This document shows, one piece after another, positions 49,350-59,638 of a stretch of 64,000 bases of DNA. Position 1 is the stretch's first letter. Each line of letters opens with the position of its first letter. Position numbers and translations under genes: made by a program. Under the pieces are notes generated by a model. The model saw only the letters and a program-made list of their open reading frames with translations, did not search any database and was not told where the DNA came from. The stretch spans positions 1,434,001-1,498,000 of the forward strand of contig NZ_LT985980.1 of the NCBI RefSeq assembly GCF_900291985.1. Reading direction: 5' to 3'. This stretch comes from Lysinibacillus timonensis. Its GTDB lineage: Bacteria > Bacillota > Bacilli > Bacillales_A > Planococcaceae.

Positions 49350-50743
49350 TATTCAACATCCTCCAATATCGGAATTGTAACTTCAACAATAGTGCCTTGT
49401 CCTAACTCACTTTTTATAGCTAATTTTCCATTATGTTGTTTGACCAGTTTTTCAACAATCGATAATCCTAGACCACTTCCACCATCAAACCTACTCCTTG
49501 CTTTATTCACCCTATAAAATCGCTCTGTAATATGAGGTAAGTCTTCCTGTGGAATACCGATACCATAGTCAACAATTTCTATAACAACGTTTCCTTTTTT
49601 TACCTCCGTTAAAACATGTACGGAAGATCGTTCACTTGAATATCGAATTGCATTTTCTATGATATTAATTAGAATTTGTTTTAATTTTTCTTCATTCCCT
49701 TGAATGATTATATCATCATCTACATTCACAAGAAGTTCAATATTCTTCTGACTCGCTTGTTTTTCAAGCAATGTCACACTATCCCTAATAATTTCTGCTA
49801 ATACAATGGGATAAAGATTTAAATATTCGCCTTCTTTTGGACTTCTTGCTAATTGAAGTAGTTCGTTTACTAAACGCTCCATCCGCCTTGCTTCCCTTGA
49901 AATTAATGAGATTGCCTTATCTCGATCCTGCCCATCTACAGAGTGATTTTGAATGGCTTCACTATATCCTTTCACATAACTGATTGGTGTTCGTAATTCA
50001 TGTGATATGGTAGATAAAAACACTTTTCTTTCTTCGTCTTCCCGTTGAATAGCTGCAGCCATACCATTAAAAGCTTCTGATAATTTACCAATTTCATCAT
50101 TCGATAAGACTTCCACACGCGTACGATAGTCACCTTCTGACATTTTCTCAACAGCGTCATGCAATTCATTGAGAGGGCGCATAATATGTCTCAACCCTTT
50201 ATGTACAAAATAGCCTAGCACCATTGCAAATAACACAACACAGGTCATCAAAAGTACTACTTCATTACTTGCTAATTCTGTAATTTTCGCTAAAGGATAA
50301 TAGATGTAAATAATCCCTTCCAGTCGTTTTTGATCGGTTAAAGGTAAAATAACAGAGATTATTTCTCGATCAAAGCGTTCTTCATAACCAATCTTCGTAA
50401 TTGATTCTCCTTCTAATAGCTGTTGCCGCTCTTCCAAGCCAATTAACGTATCATAATCGATTTCAAACGGGACACAGGCACTCAATTCTCTAGGGTTTCG
50501 AACAGCAAACACATTGAAGTTTAAATACATATTGTACTCTTCAATCTTCTCAACAAATTCATCCGTTACTTTGCCACCTGTATAAATAGATTGAAGTCTT
50601 TCACCAACTTCAATCATTGACTCTTCAGAATCATTCACATAGAGCTTTTCATACAGGAAATCCGCGAAAATAACCATAAACAGAACTGTTATCGTTAAAA
50701 ACACAATAATCAACGACCATATTTTAGTAGATAACTTTTTCAT
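49349..50743 (-). CDS. Sensor histidine kinase
   Basis: A 464-aa kinase: N-terminal membrane helix (about 10-30), an extracellular sensor domain of about 130 residues, second helix (about 165-190), HAMP (RHIMRPLNELHDAVEKMSEGDYRTRVEV), H-box STISHELRTPISYVKG, N-box ILINIIENAIRYSS, and G-boxes DYGIGIPQEDL and GGSGLGLSIVEKLV. It is co-translated with the regulator (4-bp overlap). The signal is unknown. Confidence 0.93.
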   Translation of the reverse strand: MKKLSTKIWSLIIVFLTITVLFMVIFADFLYEKLYVNDSEESMIEVGERLQSIYTGGKVTDEFVEKIEEYNMYLNFNVFAVRNPRELSACVPFEIDYDTLIGLEERQQLLEGESITKIGYEERFDREIISVILPLTDQKRLEGIIYIYYPLAKITELASNEVVLLMTCVVLFAMVLGYFVHKGLRHIMRPLNELHDAVEKMSEGDYRTRVEVLSNDEIGKLSEAFNGMAAAIQREDEERKVFLSTISHELRTPISYVKGYSEAIQNHSVDGQDRDKAISLISREARRMERLVNELLQLARSPKEGEYLNLYPIVLAEIIRDSVTLLEKQASQKNIELLVNVDDDIIIQGNEEKLKQILINIIENAIRYSSERSSVHVLTEVKKGNVVIEIVDYGIGIPQEDLPHITERFYRVNKARSRFDGGSGLGLSIVEKLVKQHNGKLAIKSELGQGTIVEVTIPILEDVE

Positions 50744-51438
50744 TTGTTATTCTCAAAGCGGTAGCCAACACCCCAAACTGTTTGAATTGACTCGCTTGCT
50801 TCCTTCGATTCCTTCGCTAATTTTAAGCGTAGTGTTTTTATATGAGTATCAACGGTTCTTGTTCCACCCGCATAATTAATATCCCAAATTTTCTCAAGTA
50901 ATTGTTCTCGCGTATAAACGGTGCCAGGGTTTTTCATGAATAAATACAACAATTCAAATTCTTTTAATGTTAAAGGAACAACATGATCATGCACCATCAC
51001 TTTGCGAGATACCTCGTCGATTTTAATAGATTCAGATTCTAACCACTTTAGTTTTTGTGGCTCAAGCCCAAGCACCTTTGTCCTCCGTAATACAGCTTGT
51101 ATCCGTGCAACTAGTTCACTTGATGTGAATGGTTTAACAATATAATCATCAGCCCCCATAGTTAAGCCTTTTACTTTATCCTCATTATCATCCCGAGCTG
51201 TTAAGAAAATAATGGGGATTGAAGATAATCGCCGTATATTTTGGCACACCATAAAACCATCTTCACCTGGCATCATGACATCTAATAATACGATATCAAT
51301 ACCCCCCTTATCGATTTCAAGATAGGCATCAATACCGTTAGAAACAGTAATGGTATCTATGTTTGACTTGGATAGCATCACTTTAACTAAATTCCGCATA
51401 TCTTGCTCATCATCTACAACTAAAACGGTCGTCATCAT
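50740..51438 (-). CDS. Response regulator, OmpR/PhoB family
   Basis: A 232-aa regulator. Receiver: VVDDEQDM, acceptor Asp in DIVLLDVMMPGEDG, Lys in YIVKPFTSSE. The DNA-binding wHTH has LTLKEFELLYLFMKNPG and GGTRTVDTHIKTLRLKL, ending VWGVGYRFENNK. It overlaps the propeller gene upstream (4 bp) and the kinase gene downstream, so all are one transcript. Confidence 0.94.
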   Translation of the reverse strand: MMTTVLVVDDEQDMRNLVKVMLSKSNIDTITVSNGIDAYLEIDKGGIDIVLLDVMMPGEDGFMVCQNIRRLSSIPIIFLTARDDNEDKVKGLTMGADDYIVKPFTSSELVARIQAVLRRTKVLGLEPQKLKWLESESIKIDEVSRKVMVHDHVVPLTLKEFELLYLFMKNPGTVYTREQLLEKIWDINYAGGTRTVDTHIKTLRLKLAKESKEASESIQTVWGVGYRFENNK

Positions 51439-52391
51439 TTAACCTCCCTTACAATTAATTGAAAAGGCCCATTTCCAGTTTCAATCGTCTTTGTGATTGA
51501 CCTATTGTTTATAATATAAAATTTATGATCGTCAAAGCCTGCTACTAAAATAGAATTAGAAAATGATTCAACTGCAAATGGGTTCGCTCCCACTTCGATA
51601 TCCCACAATAATTCTCCATCTAAATTCATGACATAAAGTTCGTTCGAGCCGTGGTTTATGGCATATACTTCATTGTCACTCCGTGCAAAGTTTACTGGCA
51701 TCATCGACACTTTGATTTCTTTTAAAAACTTGCCGTCTTCTAAATCTAATACTTTTACTTTTTGGTTTGCTTTACTTCCTTCGCCATGTCCTCCAAGCCA
51801 AATCGTATTTTTCTCTGGTAAGATCATTAATCCATTTGAGGATTTTTCAATCTGCCACTCATCGATAAGCTTCATCGATTCTATATCTAAAATTGATAAT
51901 TTTGTATCTTTGTAATTAATAACATATAGTTTTCCGTTATAGGATGCCATTGACATAGGGTAGTTACCTAATTGACATTCTATTAACTTATTCCCCAATA
52001 AGTCATAACTAGTTACTTTGTTTGTAACGCTATTAGTAAGGAATATCTTTGAATCTTCTATACTATAATATGCATTCGTTGTACCTACTCCAGTTTGGAT
52101 TGTTGTCACTAATTTCCCTGAAGATAATTCATAAATATCAGCTTCCGTCAGCTGATGGCCATATAATAAAACACGATCCTGTTGAATTAATATTGCCCCT
52201 GTATAACTTTTCTCAAAGTCCCAATTGGCCATTAAGTGACCGGTGTCATCATAAAAGGATAGTGATGGCTCTAGTATATTTACCGTAGCGATAAATGATT
52301 GTTGTTGGTTAATCGGCGTAAAATTCTCTCTTGCACAACCTGCTACCAAAAACGTTAAAGCAAGAAGAAAGGACAGTATTCGTTTTTCCAT
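51435..52391 (-). CDS. Beta-propeller lipoprotein (YncE/YVTN-like)
   Basis: A 318-aa lipoprotein with lipobox LVAGC (Cys about 19), followed by about six to seven repeats of a YVTN-type propeller (for example GNYPMSMASYNGKLYVINYKDTKLSILDIESMKL, MPVNFARSDNEVYAINHGSNELYVMNLDGEL, GANPFAVESFSNSILVAGFDDHKFYIINN). It is displayed outside the membrane and may bind a ligand or partner. Its gene is first in the operon, overlapping the response regulator by 4 bp, which suggests it feeds the two-component system. The start at 52391 follows AGAGGTGG. Function unknown. Confidence 0.8.
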   Translation of the reverse strand: MEKRILSFLLALTFLVAGCARENFTPINQQQSFIATVNILEPSLSFYDDTGHLMANWDFEKSYTGAILIQQDRVLLYGHQLTEADIYELSSGKLVTTIQTGVGTTNAYYSIEDSKIFLTNSVTNKVTSYDLLGNKLIECQLGNYPMSMASYNGKLYVINYKDTKLSILDIESMKLIDEWQIEKSSNGLMILPEKNTIWLGGHGEGSKANQKVKVLDLEDGKFLKEIKVSMMPVNFARSDNEVYAINHGSNELYVMNLDGELLWDIEVGANPFAVESFSNSILVAGFDDHKFYIINNRSITKTIETGNGPFQLIVREVK

Positions 52392-52555
52392 TTTTGCCAC
52401 CACCTCTTATCTAAATCATACTTCATATTTGTGAAGTTTAAATGAAATATAAACGACAATTTTACGCCTTCATCATTCCACTTCCTTATAAGCTAGCAAA
52501 CATTTTATTTTGTATAGTAGTGATCCTATTGTCTAGTTCTCTTGTGAAATGAACT

Positions 52556-52597
52556 AAAAAATGTAGACAAAGTAAGATACTCTCTGTCTACATTTTT
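52556..52597 (-). terminator. Terminator after hemY
   Basis: AAAATGTAGACA and TGTCTACATTTT form a 12-bp stem with T-runs on both sides. Confidence 0.85.
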
Positions 52598-52610
52598 GTT
52601 TCACACATCA

Positions 52611-54029
52611 TTAAATTAATTGACTCTTTAAAAGACTTTCTATCATTTCCAAAGCAACTTTCTTACCTTGTGAAATACAAGCGGGAACACTAATCCCTTC
52701 GTATGAACTTCCTACTAATTTAACTTGTGGCAATTCTTTCGCTAACTTTTCTTTCATTTTTTCAATTCGCAATTCATGGCCCACCGTATACTGCGGCATT
52801 GCTTGCTTCCATCTTGTTACAACAGTAAACAAAGGTGTTTGGGACATGCCAATTGATTTTCTTAAATCATTTACAACCGTTTTTTCAATATCATTATCTG
52901 ATAAATCTACGATTGCTTCATCACCAATACGACCTATATACGCTCTAAACAAATCAGTTCCCTCTGGCGCAACATTATTCCATTTATGATTACACCATGT
53001 TCCGGTTGTAATCGCATAATCACTATTTCGTGAAACGAAAAAAGTCATTGCATCCTGATTGCGGAAGTTTTCTTCTTTATTAAACGCCATCGATACGGTT
53101 GCAATAGAAGCATAATTCATGTTAGGGATCTCATCAAATAAATCCACATCATTTAATATATCTTTTGCTACATTAAACGGAGTCGTTAATATAACAGAAT
53201 CACACTTAATTGGGACGATATTATTTAAATAAACGTTTAGCTTATTATTTTCAAGCTTTTCAATTTTTTCTACTTTTACGCCTTTTAGAATTTGTATATC
53301 TTGCAGACTATCTTCTAGTGTTTCTATTAAAGTACTAAGACCGTTTTGAAATGTTTGATACGACTTAGCCATCTTACTAACATTTGAATGTGCAGTCTTT
53401 TTCATACCAAGAAGAAGACTACGGTGTTGTTTTTCTATTTCGTAAAATTGAGGAAACATAGCTTGGATACTCAAATGATCAATATCGCCAGCAAACGTTC
53501 CGGCAAGTAACGGCTCAACTAAATTTTCTACAACTTCTTTTCCAAATCTACGTCGAAAGAAATCCCCAATTGGTTCATCTTTGTCTTCACTTCTAGGAAG
53601 GATTAGATCACCTGCTGCACGAATTTTTCCACTTAACGAAAAAAGACCAGATGTGATGAAAGCCGAGACTTCAATGGGTCCTCCGTAAATAAATTGACTC
53701 GGTATAGGATACAACTCACTTCCAAGTGCTACATACGTTTTACCCTCGTTAGTACTGACTAACTTGTCTTCAATTCCTAAATCACGCGCCAAATCACGAA
53801 CGCTATCCGAAAAGTCTATAAAGGATTCGGGGCCTCGTTCAATAATAAACCCATCTTTTCTTAAGGTTTGAATTTTCCCACCTAAACGCAAAGAAGATTC
53901 AATTAAGATGACATCAATTGGTATGTTATTTTGCTTTGCCATTCTTTGCATGTAGTATGCGGCCGTCAATCCGGTTATTCCACCACCTATAACGGCAACT
54001 TTTCTTCGATTTAAAGACACTTTCATCAC
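52611..54029 (-). CDS. hemY: Coproporphyrinogen III oxidase / protoporphyrinogen oxidase HemY
   Basis: A 472-aa FAD enzyme with the N-terminal dinucleotide loop VIGGGITGLTAAYYMQRM and the C-terminal GSSYEGISVPACISQGKKVA. In Gram-positive bacteria HemY (CgoX) oxidises coproporphyrinogen III to coproporphyrin III in the coproporphyrin-dependent haem pathway. It is 10 nt after hemH in the hemE-hemH-hemY operon. Confidence 0.95.
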   Translation of the reverse strand: MMKVSLNRRKVAVIGGGITGLTAAYYMQRMAKQNNIPIDVILIESSLRLGGKIQTLRKDGFIIERGPESFIDFSDSVRDLARDLGIEDKLVSTNEGKTYVALGSELYPIPSQFIYGGPIEVSAFITSGLFSLSGKIRAAGDLILPRSEDKDEPIGDFFRRRFGKEVVENLVEPLLAGTFAGDIDHLSIQAMFPQFYEIEKQHRSLLLGMKKTAHSNVSKMAKSYQTFQNGLSTLIETLEDSLQDIQILKGVKVEKIEKLENNKLNVYLNNIVPIKCDSVILTTPFNVAKDILNDVDLFDEIPNMNYASIATVSMAFNKEENFRNQDAMTFFVSRNSDYAITTGTWCNHKWNNVAPEGTDLFRAYIGRIGDEAIVDLSDNDIEKTVVNDLRKSIGMSQTPLFTVVTRWKQAMPQYTVGHELRIEKMKEKLAKELPQVKLVGSSYEGISVPACISQGKKVALEMIESLLKSQLI

Positions 54030-54039
54030 GCTTCCTGAA

Positions 54040-54981
54040 TTAGTTAGCTAACTTTTTATAAATCGCATCCACCATTGCATCAACAAATAATGGATGAGTA
54101 TTTGGCATAGGTGGTCGACGATAATTTGCACCTAGCTCTTCACACACTACTTTACATTCATAATCGTTATCATAAAGGACTTCTAAATGTTCTGTTACAA
54201 ATCCAACTGGGATATAAACAAAAGAACGGAAACCTTTTTTCTCGTATAATTCTCTTGTTAAATCTTGAACATCTGGCCCTAACCATGGTTCTGGTGTTTG
54301 ACCAGCAGATTGCCAACCAACTTCAACATTTTCAACGCCTGTAGCTTGTTGGATAAGACGAGCTGTTTCAATTAACTGGTCTTCGTAAGGATCCCCAGCT
54401 TCTTTAATCTTTTCTGGTAATGAATGATTGGAAACAATTAAGCAAGCTTTTTCACGCTCTTCCTCACTCATTTCTGCAAATGTTGTATTGACAGCTTGTT
54501 TCCAATACTCAATAAATTTCGGTTCGTCATACCAAGCCTCTACGGACGTTAGTTTCATTGAACTACCTAACTCGTCAATTTTCGCTTTAGCACGACCATT
54601 ATATGATTTAATAGAGAACGTTGAGAAGTGAGGAGCTAAAACAATTGATACCGCCTCTTCAATTCCTTCCTTAACCATCGACTCTACTGCATCTTCAATA
54701 AACGGCTCAATATGTTTTAATCCAATAAAACATTTATATTCCACTTCATCTTGCACTTCATTTAAGCGTTGACATAATGCTTCTGCTTGTTTTTCCGTCA
54801 TTTTGGCAAGTGGAGAAATACCGCCAATTGCTTTATATCGGCTTTTCAAGTCTTCTAAATGCTCTTCAGAAGGTTTACGGCCATGACGAATATGTGTATA
54901 GTATCTTTCGATATCTTCTTCTTTATAGGGAGTACCATATGCCATTACTAATAATCCACGAACTGGTTTCATTTCTTTCAC
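54040..54981 (-). CDS. hemH: Ferrochelatase (coproporphyrin type)
   Basis: A 313-aa enzyme inserting iron into coproporphyrin III (CpfC in this pathway). Seen are [23 protein letters not shown], the catalytic-His region [14 protein letters not shown], and the acidic channel side [18 protein letters not shown]. It starts 11 nt after hemE. Confidence 0.96.
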   Translation of the reverse strand: MKEMKPVRGLLVMAYGTPYKEEDIERYYTHIRHGRKPSEEHLEDLKSRYKAIGGISPLAKMTEKQAEALCQRLNEVQDEVEYKCFIGLKHIEPFIEDAVESMVKEGIEEAVSIVLAPHFSTFSIKSYNGRAKAKIDELGSSMKLTSVEAWYDEPKFIEYWKQAVNTTFAEMSEEEREKACLIVSNHSLPEKIKEAGDPYEDQLIETARLIQQATGVENVEVGWQSAGQTPEPWLGPDVQDLTRELYEKKGFRSFVYIPVGFVTEHLEVLYDNDYECKVVCEELGANYRRPPMPNTHPLFVDAMVDAIYKKLAN

Positions 54982-54992
54982 CTCAGGAAATT

Positions 54993-56045
54993 TTATTGAT
55001 TTTGTTGAGCGATTCTTTCACGACTATAATCATGAATAAATGTCGTTAATCTTTTTAACACCGCAGGGTCCACCTCTGGGAATACACCGTGACCTAGGTT
55101 AAAAATATGGCCAGGTACTTCAAGACCTTGGTCAATAATATCTTTCGCACGTTGTTCAATGACAGACCAATTCGCTAGTAGTAATGTTGGATCCAAATTA
55201 CCTTGTACAGCTTTTGTAACACCTTTTTCACGAGCTTGACGAATTGGCAATCTCCAATCTAAACCTACTACGTCTACTGGTAAGTCATTCCATTCTTTCA
55301 CTAAATGACTTGCACCTACACCAAATAAGATTAATGGTACATTTTCTTTCTGTAATTCAGCAAAAATTCTTGTCATAACTGGTTTTATAAACACTCGGTA
55401 ATCTTCAACACTTAAAGCACCTACCCACGAATCAAAGATTTGAATCGCTTTAGCTCCTGCCTCTACTTGTGCTGAAATATCCGATATGATCATATCACCA
55501 AGCTTGTCCATTAATGCAAACCATGCGACAGGTTCTGAAACCATAAATGATTTAGTCTTTGCATAATTTCTTGAAGGGCCACCTTCAATCATATAGCTAG
55601 CTAATGTAAATGGTGCACCTGCAAAACCAATTAGCGGAACATTTAACTGTTCTTCTGTTAGTAATTTAATTGTTTCTAGAACAAACGGTGTATGCGCTTT
55701 CGGATTAAACTCACCTAGTCTTTCAATGTCTTGCATCGAACGAATTGGGTTTGAAATAACAGGACCGACCCCTGCTTTAATTTTTACATCTACGCCGATT
55801 CCAGGTAATGGTGTGACGATATCTTTATATAAAATAGCTGCATCAACATCATAATTTTCTACTGGTAGGCGAGTTACATATGCGCACAACTCAGGTTGAT
55901 GTGTAATTTCTTCAAGTGAGTATTTTTCTTTTATTGCTCTATATTCAGGTTGTGAACGTCCAGCTTGGCGCATATACCATACAGGTGTATATTCAGTTCT
56001 CTCCCCTTTAGCTGCTCGCAATAATGTGTCATTAATTGCCCTCAT
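54993..56045 (-). CDS. hemE: Uroporphyrinogen decarboxylase
   Basis: A 350-aa TIM-barrel enzyme with [17 protein letters not shown] near the N-terminus (active-site Arg), [33 protein letters not shown] and the C-terminal [12 protein letters not shown]. It converts uroporphyrinogen III to coproporphyrinogen III. It is first of the hem operon, divergent from the haem monooxygenase gene. Confidence 0.97.
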   Translation of the reverse strand: MRAINDTLLRAAKGERTEYTPVWYMRQAGRSQPEYRAIKEKYSLEEITHQPELCAYVTRLPVENYDVDAAILYKDIVTPLPGIGVDVKIKAGVGPVISNPIRSMQDIERLGEFNPKAHTPFVLETIKLLTEEQLNVPLIGFAGAPFTLASYMIEGGPSRNYAKTKSFMVSEPVAWFALMDKLGDMIISDISAQVEAGAKAIQIFDSWVGALSVEDYRVFIKPVMTRIFAELQKENVPLILFGVGASHLVKEWNDLPVDVVGLDWRLPIRQAREKGVTKAVQGNLDPTLLLANWSVIEQRAKDIIDQGLEVPGHIFNLGHGVFPEVDPAVLKRLTTFIHDYSRERIAQQNQ

Positions 56046-56328
56046 TTAATTAGTCCTTCCCTTTTAAGTTTCAAAATTTTGTAAAAAAATGCTGTATTAT
56101 GTTTTTCGTTTAGTTAAAACAACGCATTTACTTCTATTGCGACTAAGCGCTATTCCATTGTTATCCGTTTTCCAATATAAACTTTTCCTATTATATTGTA
56201 TAGTTTTATCGGCCAATTGTCATAAATTTGTCCTTCTATGTAGAATTTTTCAGCACATCTTTTGACATTAAATTTTAATATGCATTTAATAAAGGTAACA
56301 AAATTATTTAAATGGAAGGAACAATTCA

Positions 56329-56841
56329 ATGAATATTTATCTAACTTCAGGTACTCCTGATTATATGGAAAAACTCTTGAAGAAACACGAAAAAGAAAAT
56401 ATGTTCATTTTATATAGTTCTGATCATACGATGCTTTTACATGAAACCGACCGTAAAACCATTTTTGCCACTCCACGTAGATTTGAGGTAATTGATTCAG
56501 TTCATGCAATCGAACAAAAAGGTTTTTTTGTATTTAATCACATTCCGGTATCAGATGAAGGTCGTCCCATTTTTGAGCAACGTTTTTTAAAACGTTCTAG
56601 GGATATCGAAAATATGCCCGGCTTTATTGCTTTCCGTTTATTACGTCCTATTAAATCAGATACGTATATTGTGCTAACTCAATGGGAAAATAAACAATCA
56701 TTTGATTCGTGGAAACAGTCAAAATCGTTTGCCGATGCACATGCTAGACCCCAGGAACAACCAGGCGTTAAAAAGCAAAACATATTTAATGCTGCAAGTT
56801 TTATCACTACTTATTCTGGCAAACTTCCTGAGAAGAAATAA
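56329..56841 (+). CDS. hmoB: Haem-degrading monooxygenase HmoB-like
   Basis: A 170-aa protein. The C-terminal half is an ABM (antibiotic biosynthesis monooxygenase-like) domain: FEQRFLKRSRDIENMPGFIAFRLLRP, TYIVLTQWENKQSFDSWKQSKSFADAH, typical of IsdG/HmoB haem oxygenases. The position next to hemEHY matches B. subtilis yhgC (hmoB). It probably recovers iron from haem in the cytoplasm. Its ribosome site is AATGGAAGG. Confidence 0.88.
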   Translation: MNIYLTSGTPDYMEKLLKKHEKENMFILYSSDHTMLLHETDRKTIFATPRRFEVIDSVHAIEQKGFFVFNHIPVSDEGRPIFEQRFLKRSRDIENMPGFIAFRLLRPIKSDTYIVLTQWENKQSFDSWKQSKSFADAHARPQEQPGVKKQNIFNAASFITTYSGKLPEKK

Positions 56842-56881
56842 AAGGGATTACCTTGAAAGTGTAGCTTTCAAGGTATCCCTT
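56842..56881 (+). terminator. hmoB terminator
   Basis: AAGGGATTACCTTGAAAG and CTTTCAAGGTATCCCTT around TGTAG (one mismatch), then TCTTT. The rest of 56882-57075 shows no gene. Confidence 0.85.
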
Positions 56882-57075
56882 CTTTAGTGTATAGCTTTGA
56901 TTTTGCGTTGGGCGTTGGGCTTTTGGAGTGGCGATTATTTGTTACCGTTTGTAGAAAACCCCTCTTATTTAGTTACTGAGTGTGATTCTCTCTTACCCAT
57001 TTACTGCGACCTCGATCTCATTTGGTCACAGAGACCTCTTCCTTCATCTAATGCGATCTACTTTTTTCATCCCGA

Positions 57076-58074
57076 TTATATTTCAATATTCATCCCTATC
57101 TTATTTGTGATCGCCTTTTTGTAAACTCCCTTTGCAACAGCTAAATCATAATAAGAAGCCCCAACGGATTTAAAAAAAGTGATTTCCTCGTCATTTTCAC
57201 GCCCTTTTAAATGACCACTCACTAATGATTCTAATTCACCATAGGCATCGTCAAATGACCAGATACCTTTATAATTGGCATCTATTAATTCTCCCGCTTC
57301 ATCTTTTGCCCCATGCAAATCATCTACAACAATCTTCGAGGCTCTTAAGATAGTAGTTTGGTCAATTTCGTGCATGTGAGGTAGATACGAACCTACTCCA
57401 TTTATGTGTGTTCCAAGCTTTAAATATTCCCCATTAAAAACTGGTGAACTTGACTTGGTCGCACAACATACGATATCAGCTTTGCTTACAGCTTCATTAA
57501 CATCATGCTCAATTTCAATAGATGTATTAACCCCATAAGCCCTTAGCTTCTCCGAAAATTGCATTGCTTTTTCTGCTGTTCTATTAAATAAGATGATTTT
57601 ATTAATATTACGCACAGCTAATACGCCTATTGCCTGTTCAAATGCCATCGCACCTGTTCCAACGATAGTTAAAACAGAAGCATTCTCTTTAGCAAGTCGA
57701 TCAGTAGCTAACCCTGTCATTGCCCCAGTTCGTAGTCTCGTTAAATATGATGCATTCATCACAGACAAATGCTCTCCATTTTCAGTACTCGTTAAAACTA
57801 ATATTCCTTGAGTAGTTGGTAGACCCTTTGTTGGGTTTTCCGGAAAAATCGTAACAACTTTCACAGCTGCAACTTTACTTTCCGAATCACTACTCGGCAT
57901 GTAAAGAGATGTTGAATTGTTATCAGGGAAATCAAGTACTGTCCGATGTGGTGATTGAACTTTCCCCTCAGTTTTCGCGATTAGTGTCTCTCTCACATCT
58001 TTAATCGCATCATCAATTTTGTAAAAACTCATTATCTGTTCTTGATTTAATACAATCAATTTGCCCACCCACAC
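57076..58074 (-). CDS. Ornithine cyclodeaminase / mu-crystallin family protein
   Basis: A 332-aa NAD(P)-dependent enzyme. It has the family core [59 protein letters not shown] and the dinucleotide loop [12 protein letters not shown]. Family members deaminate ornithine to proline, reduce cyclic imines or act on alanine; the substrate is not clear. The N-terminus is uncertain: GTG 58068 (GGAG 7 nt before) or TTG 58059 are also possible. It follows the MHS transporter by 21 nt and is probably co-transcribed with it. Confidence 0.85.
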   Translation of the reverse strand: MWVGKLIVLNQEQIMSFYKIDDAIKDVRETLIAKTEGKVQSPHRTVLDFPDNNSTSLYMPSSDSESKVAAVKVVTIFPENPTKGLPTTQGILVLTSTENGEHLSVMNASYLTRLRTGAMTGLATDRLAKENASVLTIVGTGAMAFEQAIGVLAVRNINKIILFNRTAEKAMQFSEKLRAYGVNTSIEIEHDVNEAVSKADIVCCATKSSSPVFNGEYLKLGTHINGVGSYLPHMHEIDQTTILRASKIVVDDLHGAKDEAGELIDANYKGIWSFDDAYGELESLVSGHLKGRENDEEITFFKSVGASYYDLAVAKGVYKKAITNKIGMNIEI

Positions 58075-58095
58075 TCTCCGTTGTCATAAAGTCAA

Positions 58096-59433
58096 TTAAA
58101 TAACAGTTGTTGTTTCACGCTTATCAACGCTCGTTTCTTGTTCTACGTTATTGAACTCATCTAATTCTTGATTGCTCTTATCTTTTACTGCCAAAACAGC
58201 TACTAAAGAAATAACAGCAGTTAAGATAATATATAGCGCAACAGGTACGTATGAGTTGTTAAATTGTACAAGTAAAGCTGTTGCAATTAACGGTGCTGTA
58301 CCACCTGCTACCGCAGCCCCAATTTGATAACCTAATGAAACCCCTGTATAACGTACCTTTGCATCGAAAATCTCAGAAAACATTGTTCCTAAGACTGCCG
58401 TAATTGGAGCCCAAATAATTCCTAGTCCCAAAATAGTTGCAATTAAAAGTGTAGCAAACGTTCTTTGTTCCAATAACCAGAAATATGGGAAGGCATATAG
58501 TAACATCCCTACTGTTCCAAAAATGTAGACTTTTTTACGCCCGAATTTATCTGATAATCCACCCATAAATGGCATAAGAATTGTCGTAATAATTGTCGCT
58601 ATCATCACAGATACAAGAACTTGTGTATTAGTAAATCCTAATTGTGTTGTCCCATACGAAACGATAAATGTTCCAAAAATATAGAATGGTGCTGTTTCGA
58701 CAACTTTACCACCAACAGCTATTAAAACTTCTTTCCATTGAGTCTTAAATATATCGACAAAAGGTAATTTTGCTGTTTCACCTGATTCTTGTACCTTTTT
58801 AAATGAAGGTGTTTCATCAATTCCTTTACGAATCCACAGTCCAAATGCAACTAATAGCGCACTTGCAATGAATGGAATTCGCCATCCCCAAGCAACAAAT
58901 GCTTCAGGAGATACAACCGATGTAATAAATGTAAGTGCCCCTGAACCTAAGAACATACCAATCGTCACACCCATTTGTGGGAAAGCACCATAAAATCCTC
59001 GTTTGTTTTTCGGAGCATATTCAACTGCTAATAACACTGAACCTCCCCATTCTCCACCAATTCCAAGGCCTTGCACTAATCGTAATGTTATTAAGATAAT
59101 GGGTGCAGCTACACCTATTGCTTGATACGTAGGAAGTAGTCCCATTAATACAGTAGCAACTCCCATTATTGTTAAAGTTAAAACGAGTGTTTTTTTACGG
59201 CCAATTCGGTCTCCAATGTATCCGAAAATAACCCCACCTAAAGGACGTATAAAGAAAGCTAATGCAAACGAAGCATACGCTAACATTAAGCCTACCGTAG
59301 GATCTTCAGCAGCAAAAAAGGCTTGGTTAAATACTAACGCCGCAACTGTTCCATATAAGAAGTAATCAAACCATTCAATAGAACTACCTACTAAACTAGC
59401 AATCCAAACTTTTCTCATTTGACCTTTGCTCAT
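58096..59433 (-). CDS. MHS-family (metabolite:H+) MFS transporter
   Basis: A 445-aa transporter with 12 predicted membrane segments. MHS signatures are GSSIEWFDYFLYGTVAALVF, FIRPLGGVIFGYIGDRIGRKKTLVLT, LRLVQGLGIGGEWGGSVLLAVEYAP and GGLSDKFGRKKVYI. Relatives carry proline/betaine, shikimate, citrate or other small acids. With the adjacent ornithine-cyclodeaminase-like gene it probably imports that enzyme's substrate. It is transcribed from a promoter facing the XRE-cupin gene. Confidence 0.92.
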   Translation of the reverse strand: MSKGQMRKVWIASLVGSSIEWFDYFLYGTVAALVFNQAFFAAEDPTVGLMLAYASFALAFFIRPLGGVIFGYIGDRIGRKKTLVLTLTIMGVATVLMGLLPTYQAIGVAAPIILITLRLVQGLGIGGEWGGSVLLAVEYAPKNKRGFYGAFPQMGVTIGMFLGSGALTFITSVVSPEAFVAWGWRIPFIASALLVAFGLWIRKGIDETPSFKKVQESGETAKLPFVDIFKTQWKEVLIAVGGKVVETAPFYIFGTFIVSYGTTQLGFTNTQVLVSVMIATIITTILMPFMGGLSDKFGRKKVYIFGTVGMLLYAFPYFWLLEQRTFATLLIATILGLGIIWAPITAVLGTMFSEIFDAKVRYTGVSLGYQIGAAVAGGTAPLIATALLVQFNNSYVPVALYIILTAVISLVAVLAVKDKSNQELDEFNNVEQETSVDKRETTTVI

Positions 59434-59463
59434 AAATACTCCTCCTTTTTAAAATTAAAGTGT

Positions 59464-59526
59464 CACTTAAATTGATATGAAAAATAATAAGTTCAACCTT
59501 CTTTAAATTGAAGCAACACTTAAATT
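59464..59526. promoter_or_regulatory. Candidate operator: direct repeats in the MHS/XRE gap
   Basis: CACTTAAATT occurs at 59464-59473 and 59517-59526, with a related CTTTAAATTG at 59501-59510. It lies in the MHS leader, downstream of its promoter, and is a plausible binding site for the divergent XRE-cupin regulator. Confidence 0.35.
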
Positions 59527-59536
59527 CACAACTCAA

Positions 59537-59565
59537 TTATTACATTATTCTAAATTTTTAGTCAA
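59537..59565 (-). promoter_or_regulatory. Promoter of MHS transporter
   Basis: Minus strand TTGACT, 17 bp, TAATAA. Confidence 0.6.
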
Positions 59566-59578
59566 TAATAACTTCCCT

Positions 59579-59607
59579 TTGAGTTCTATGGAATACTAGA
59601 GTATAAT
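59579..59607 (+). promoter_or_regulatory. Promoter of XRE-cupin regulator
   Basis: TTGAGT, 17 bp, TATAAT, about 30 nt before the gene; back to back with the MHS promoter. Confidence 0.7.
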
Positions 59608-59638
59608 TTTGCTAGGAAATTACGAGGGTGTGTGTGAA

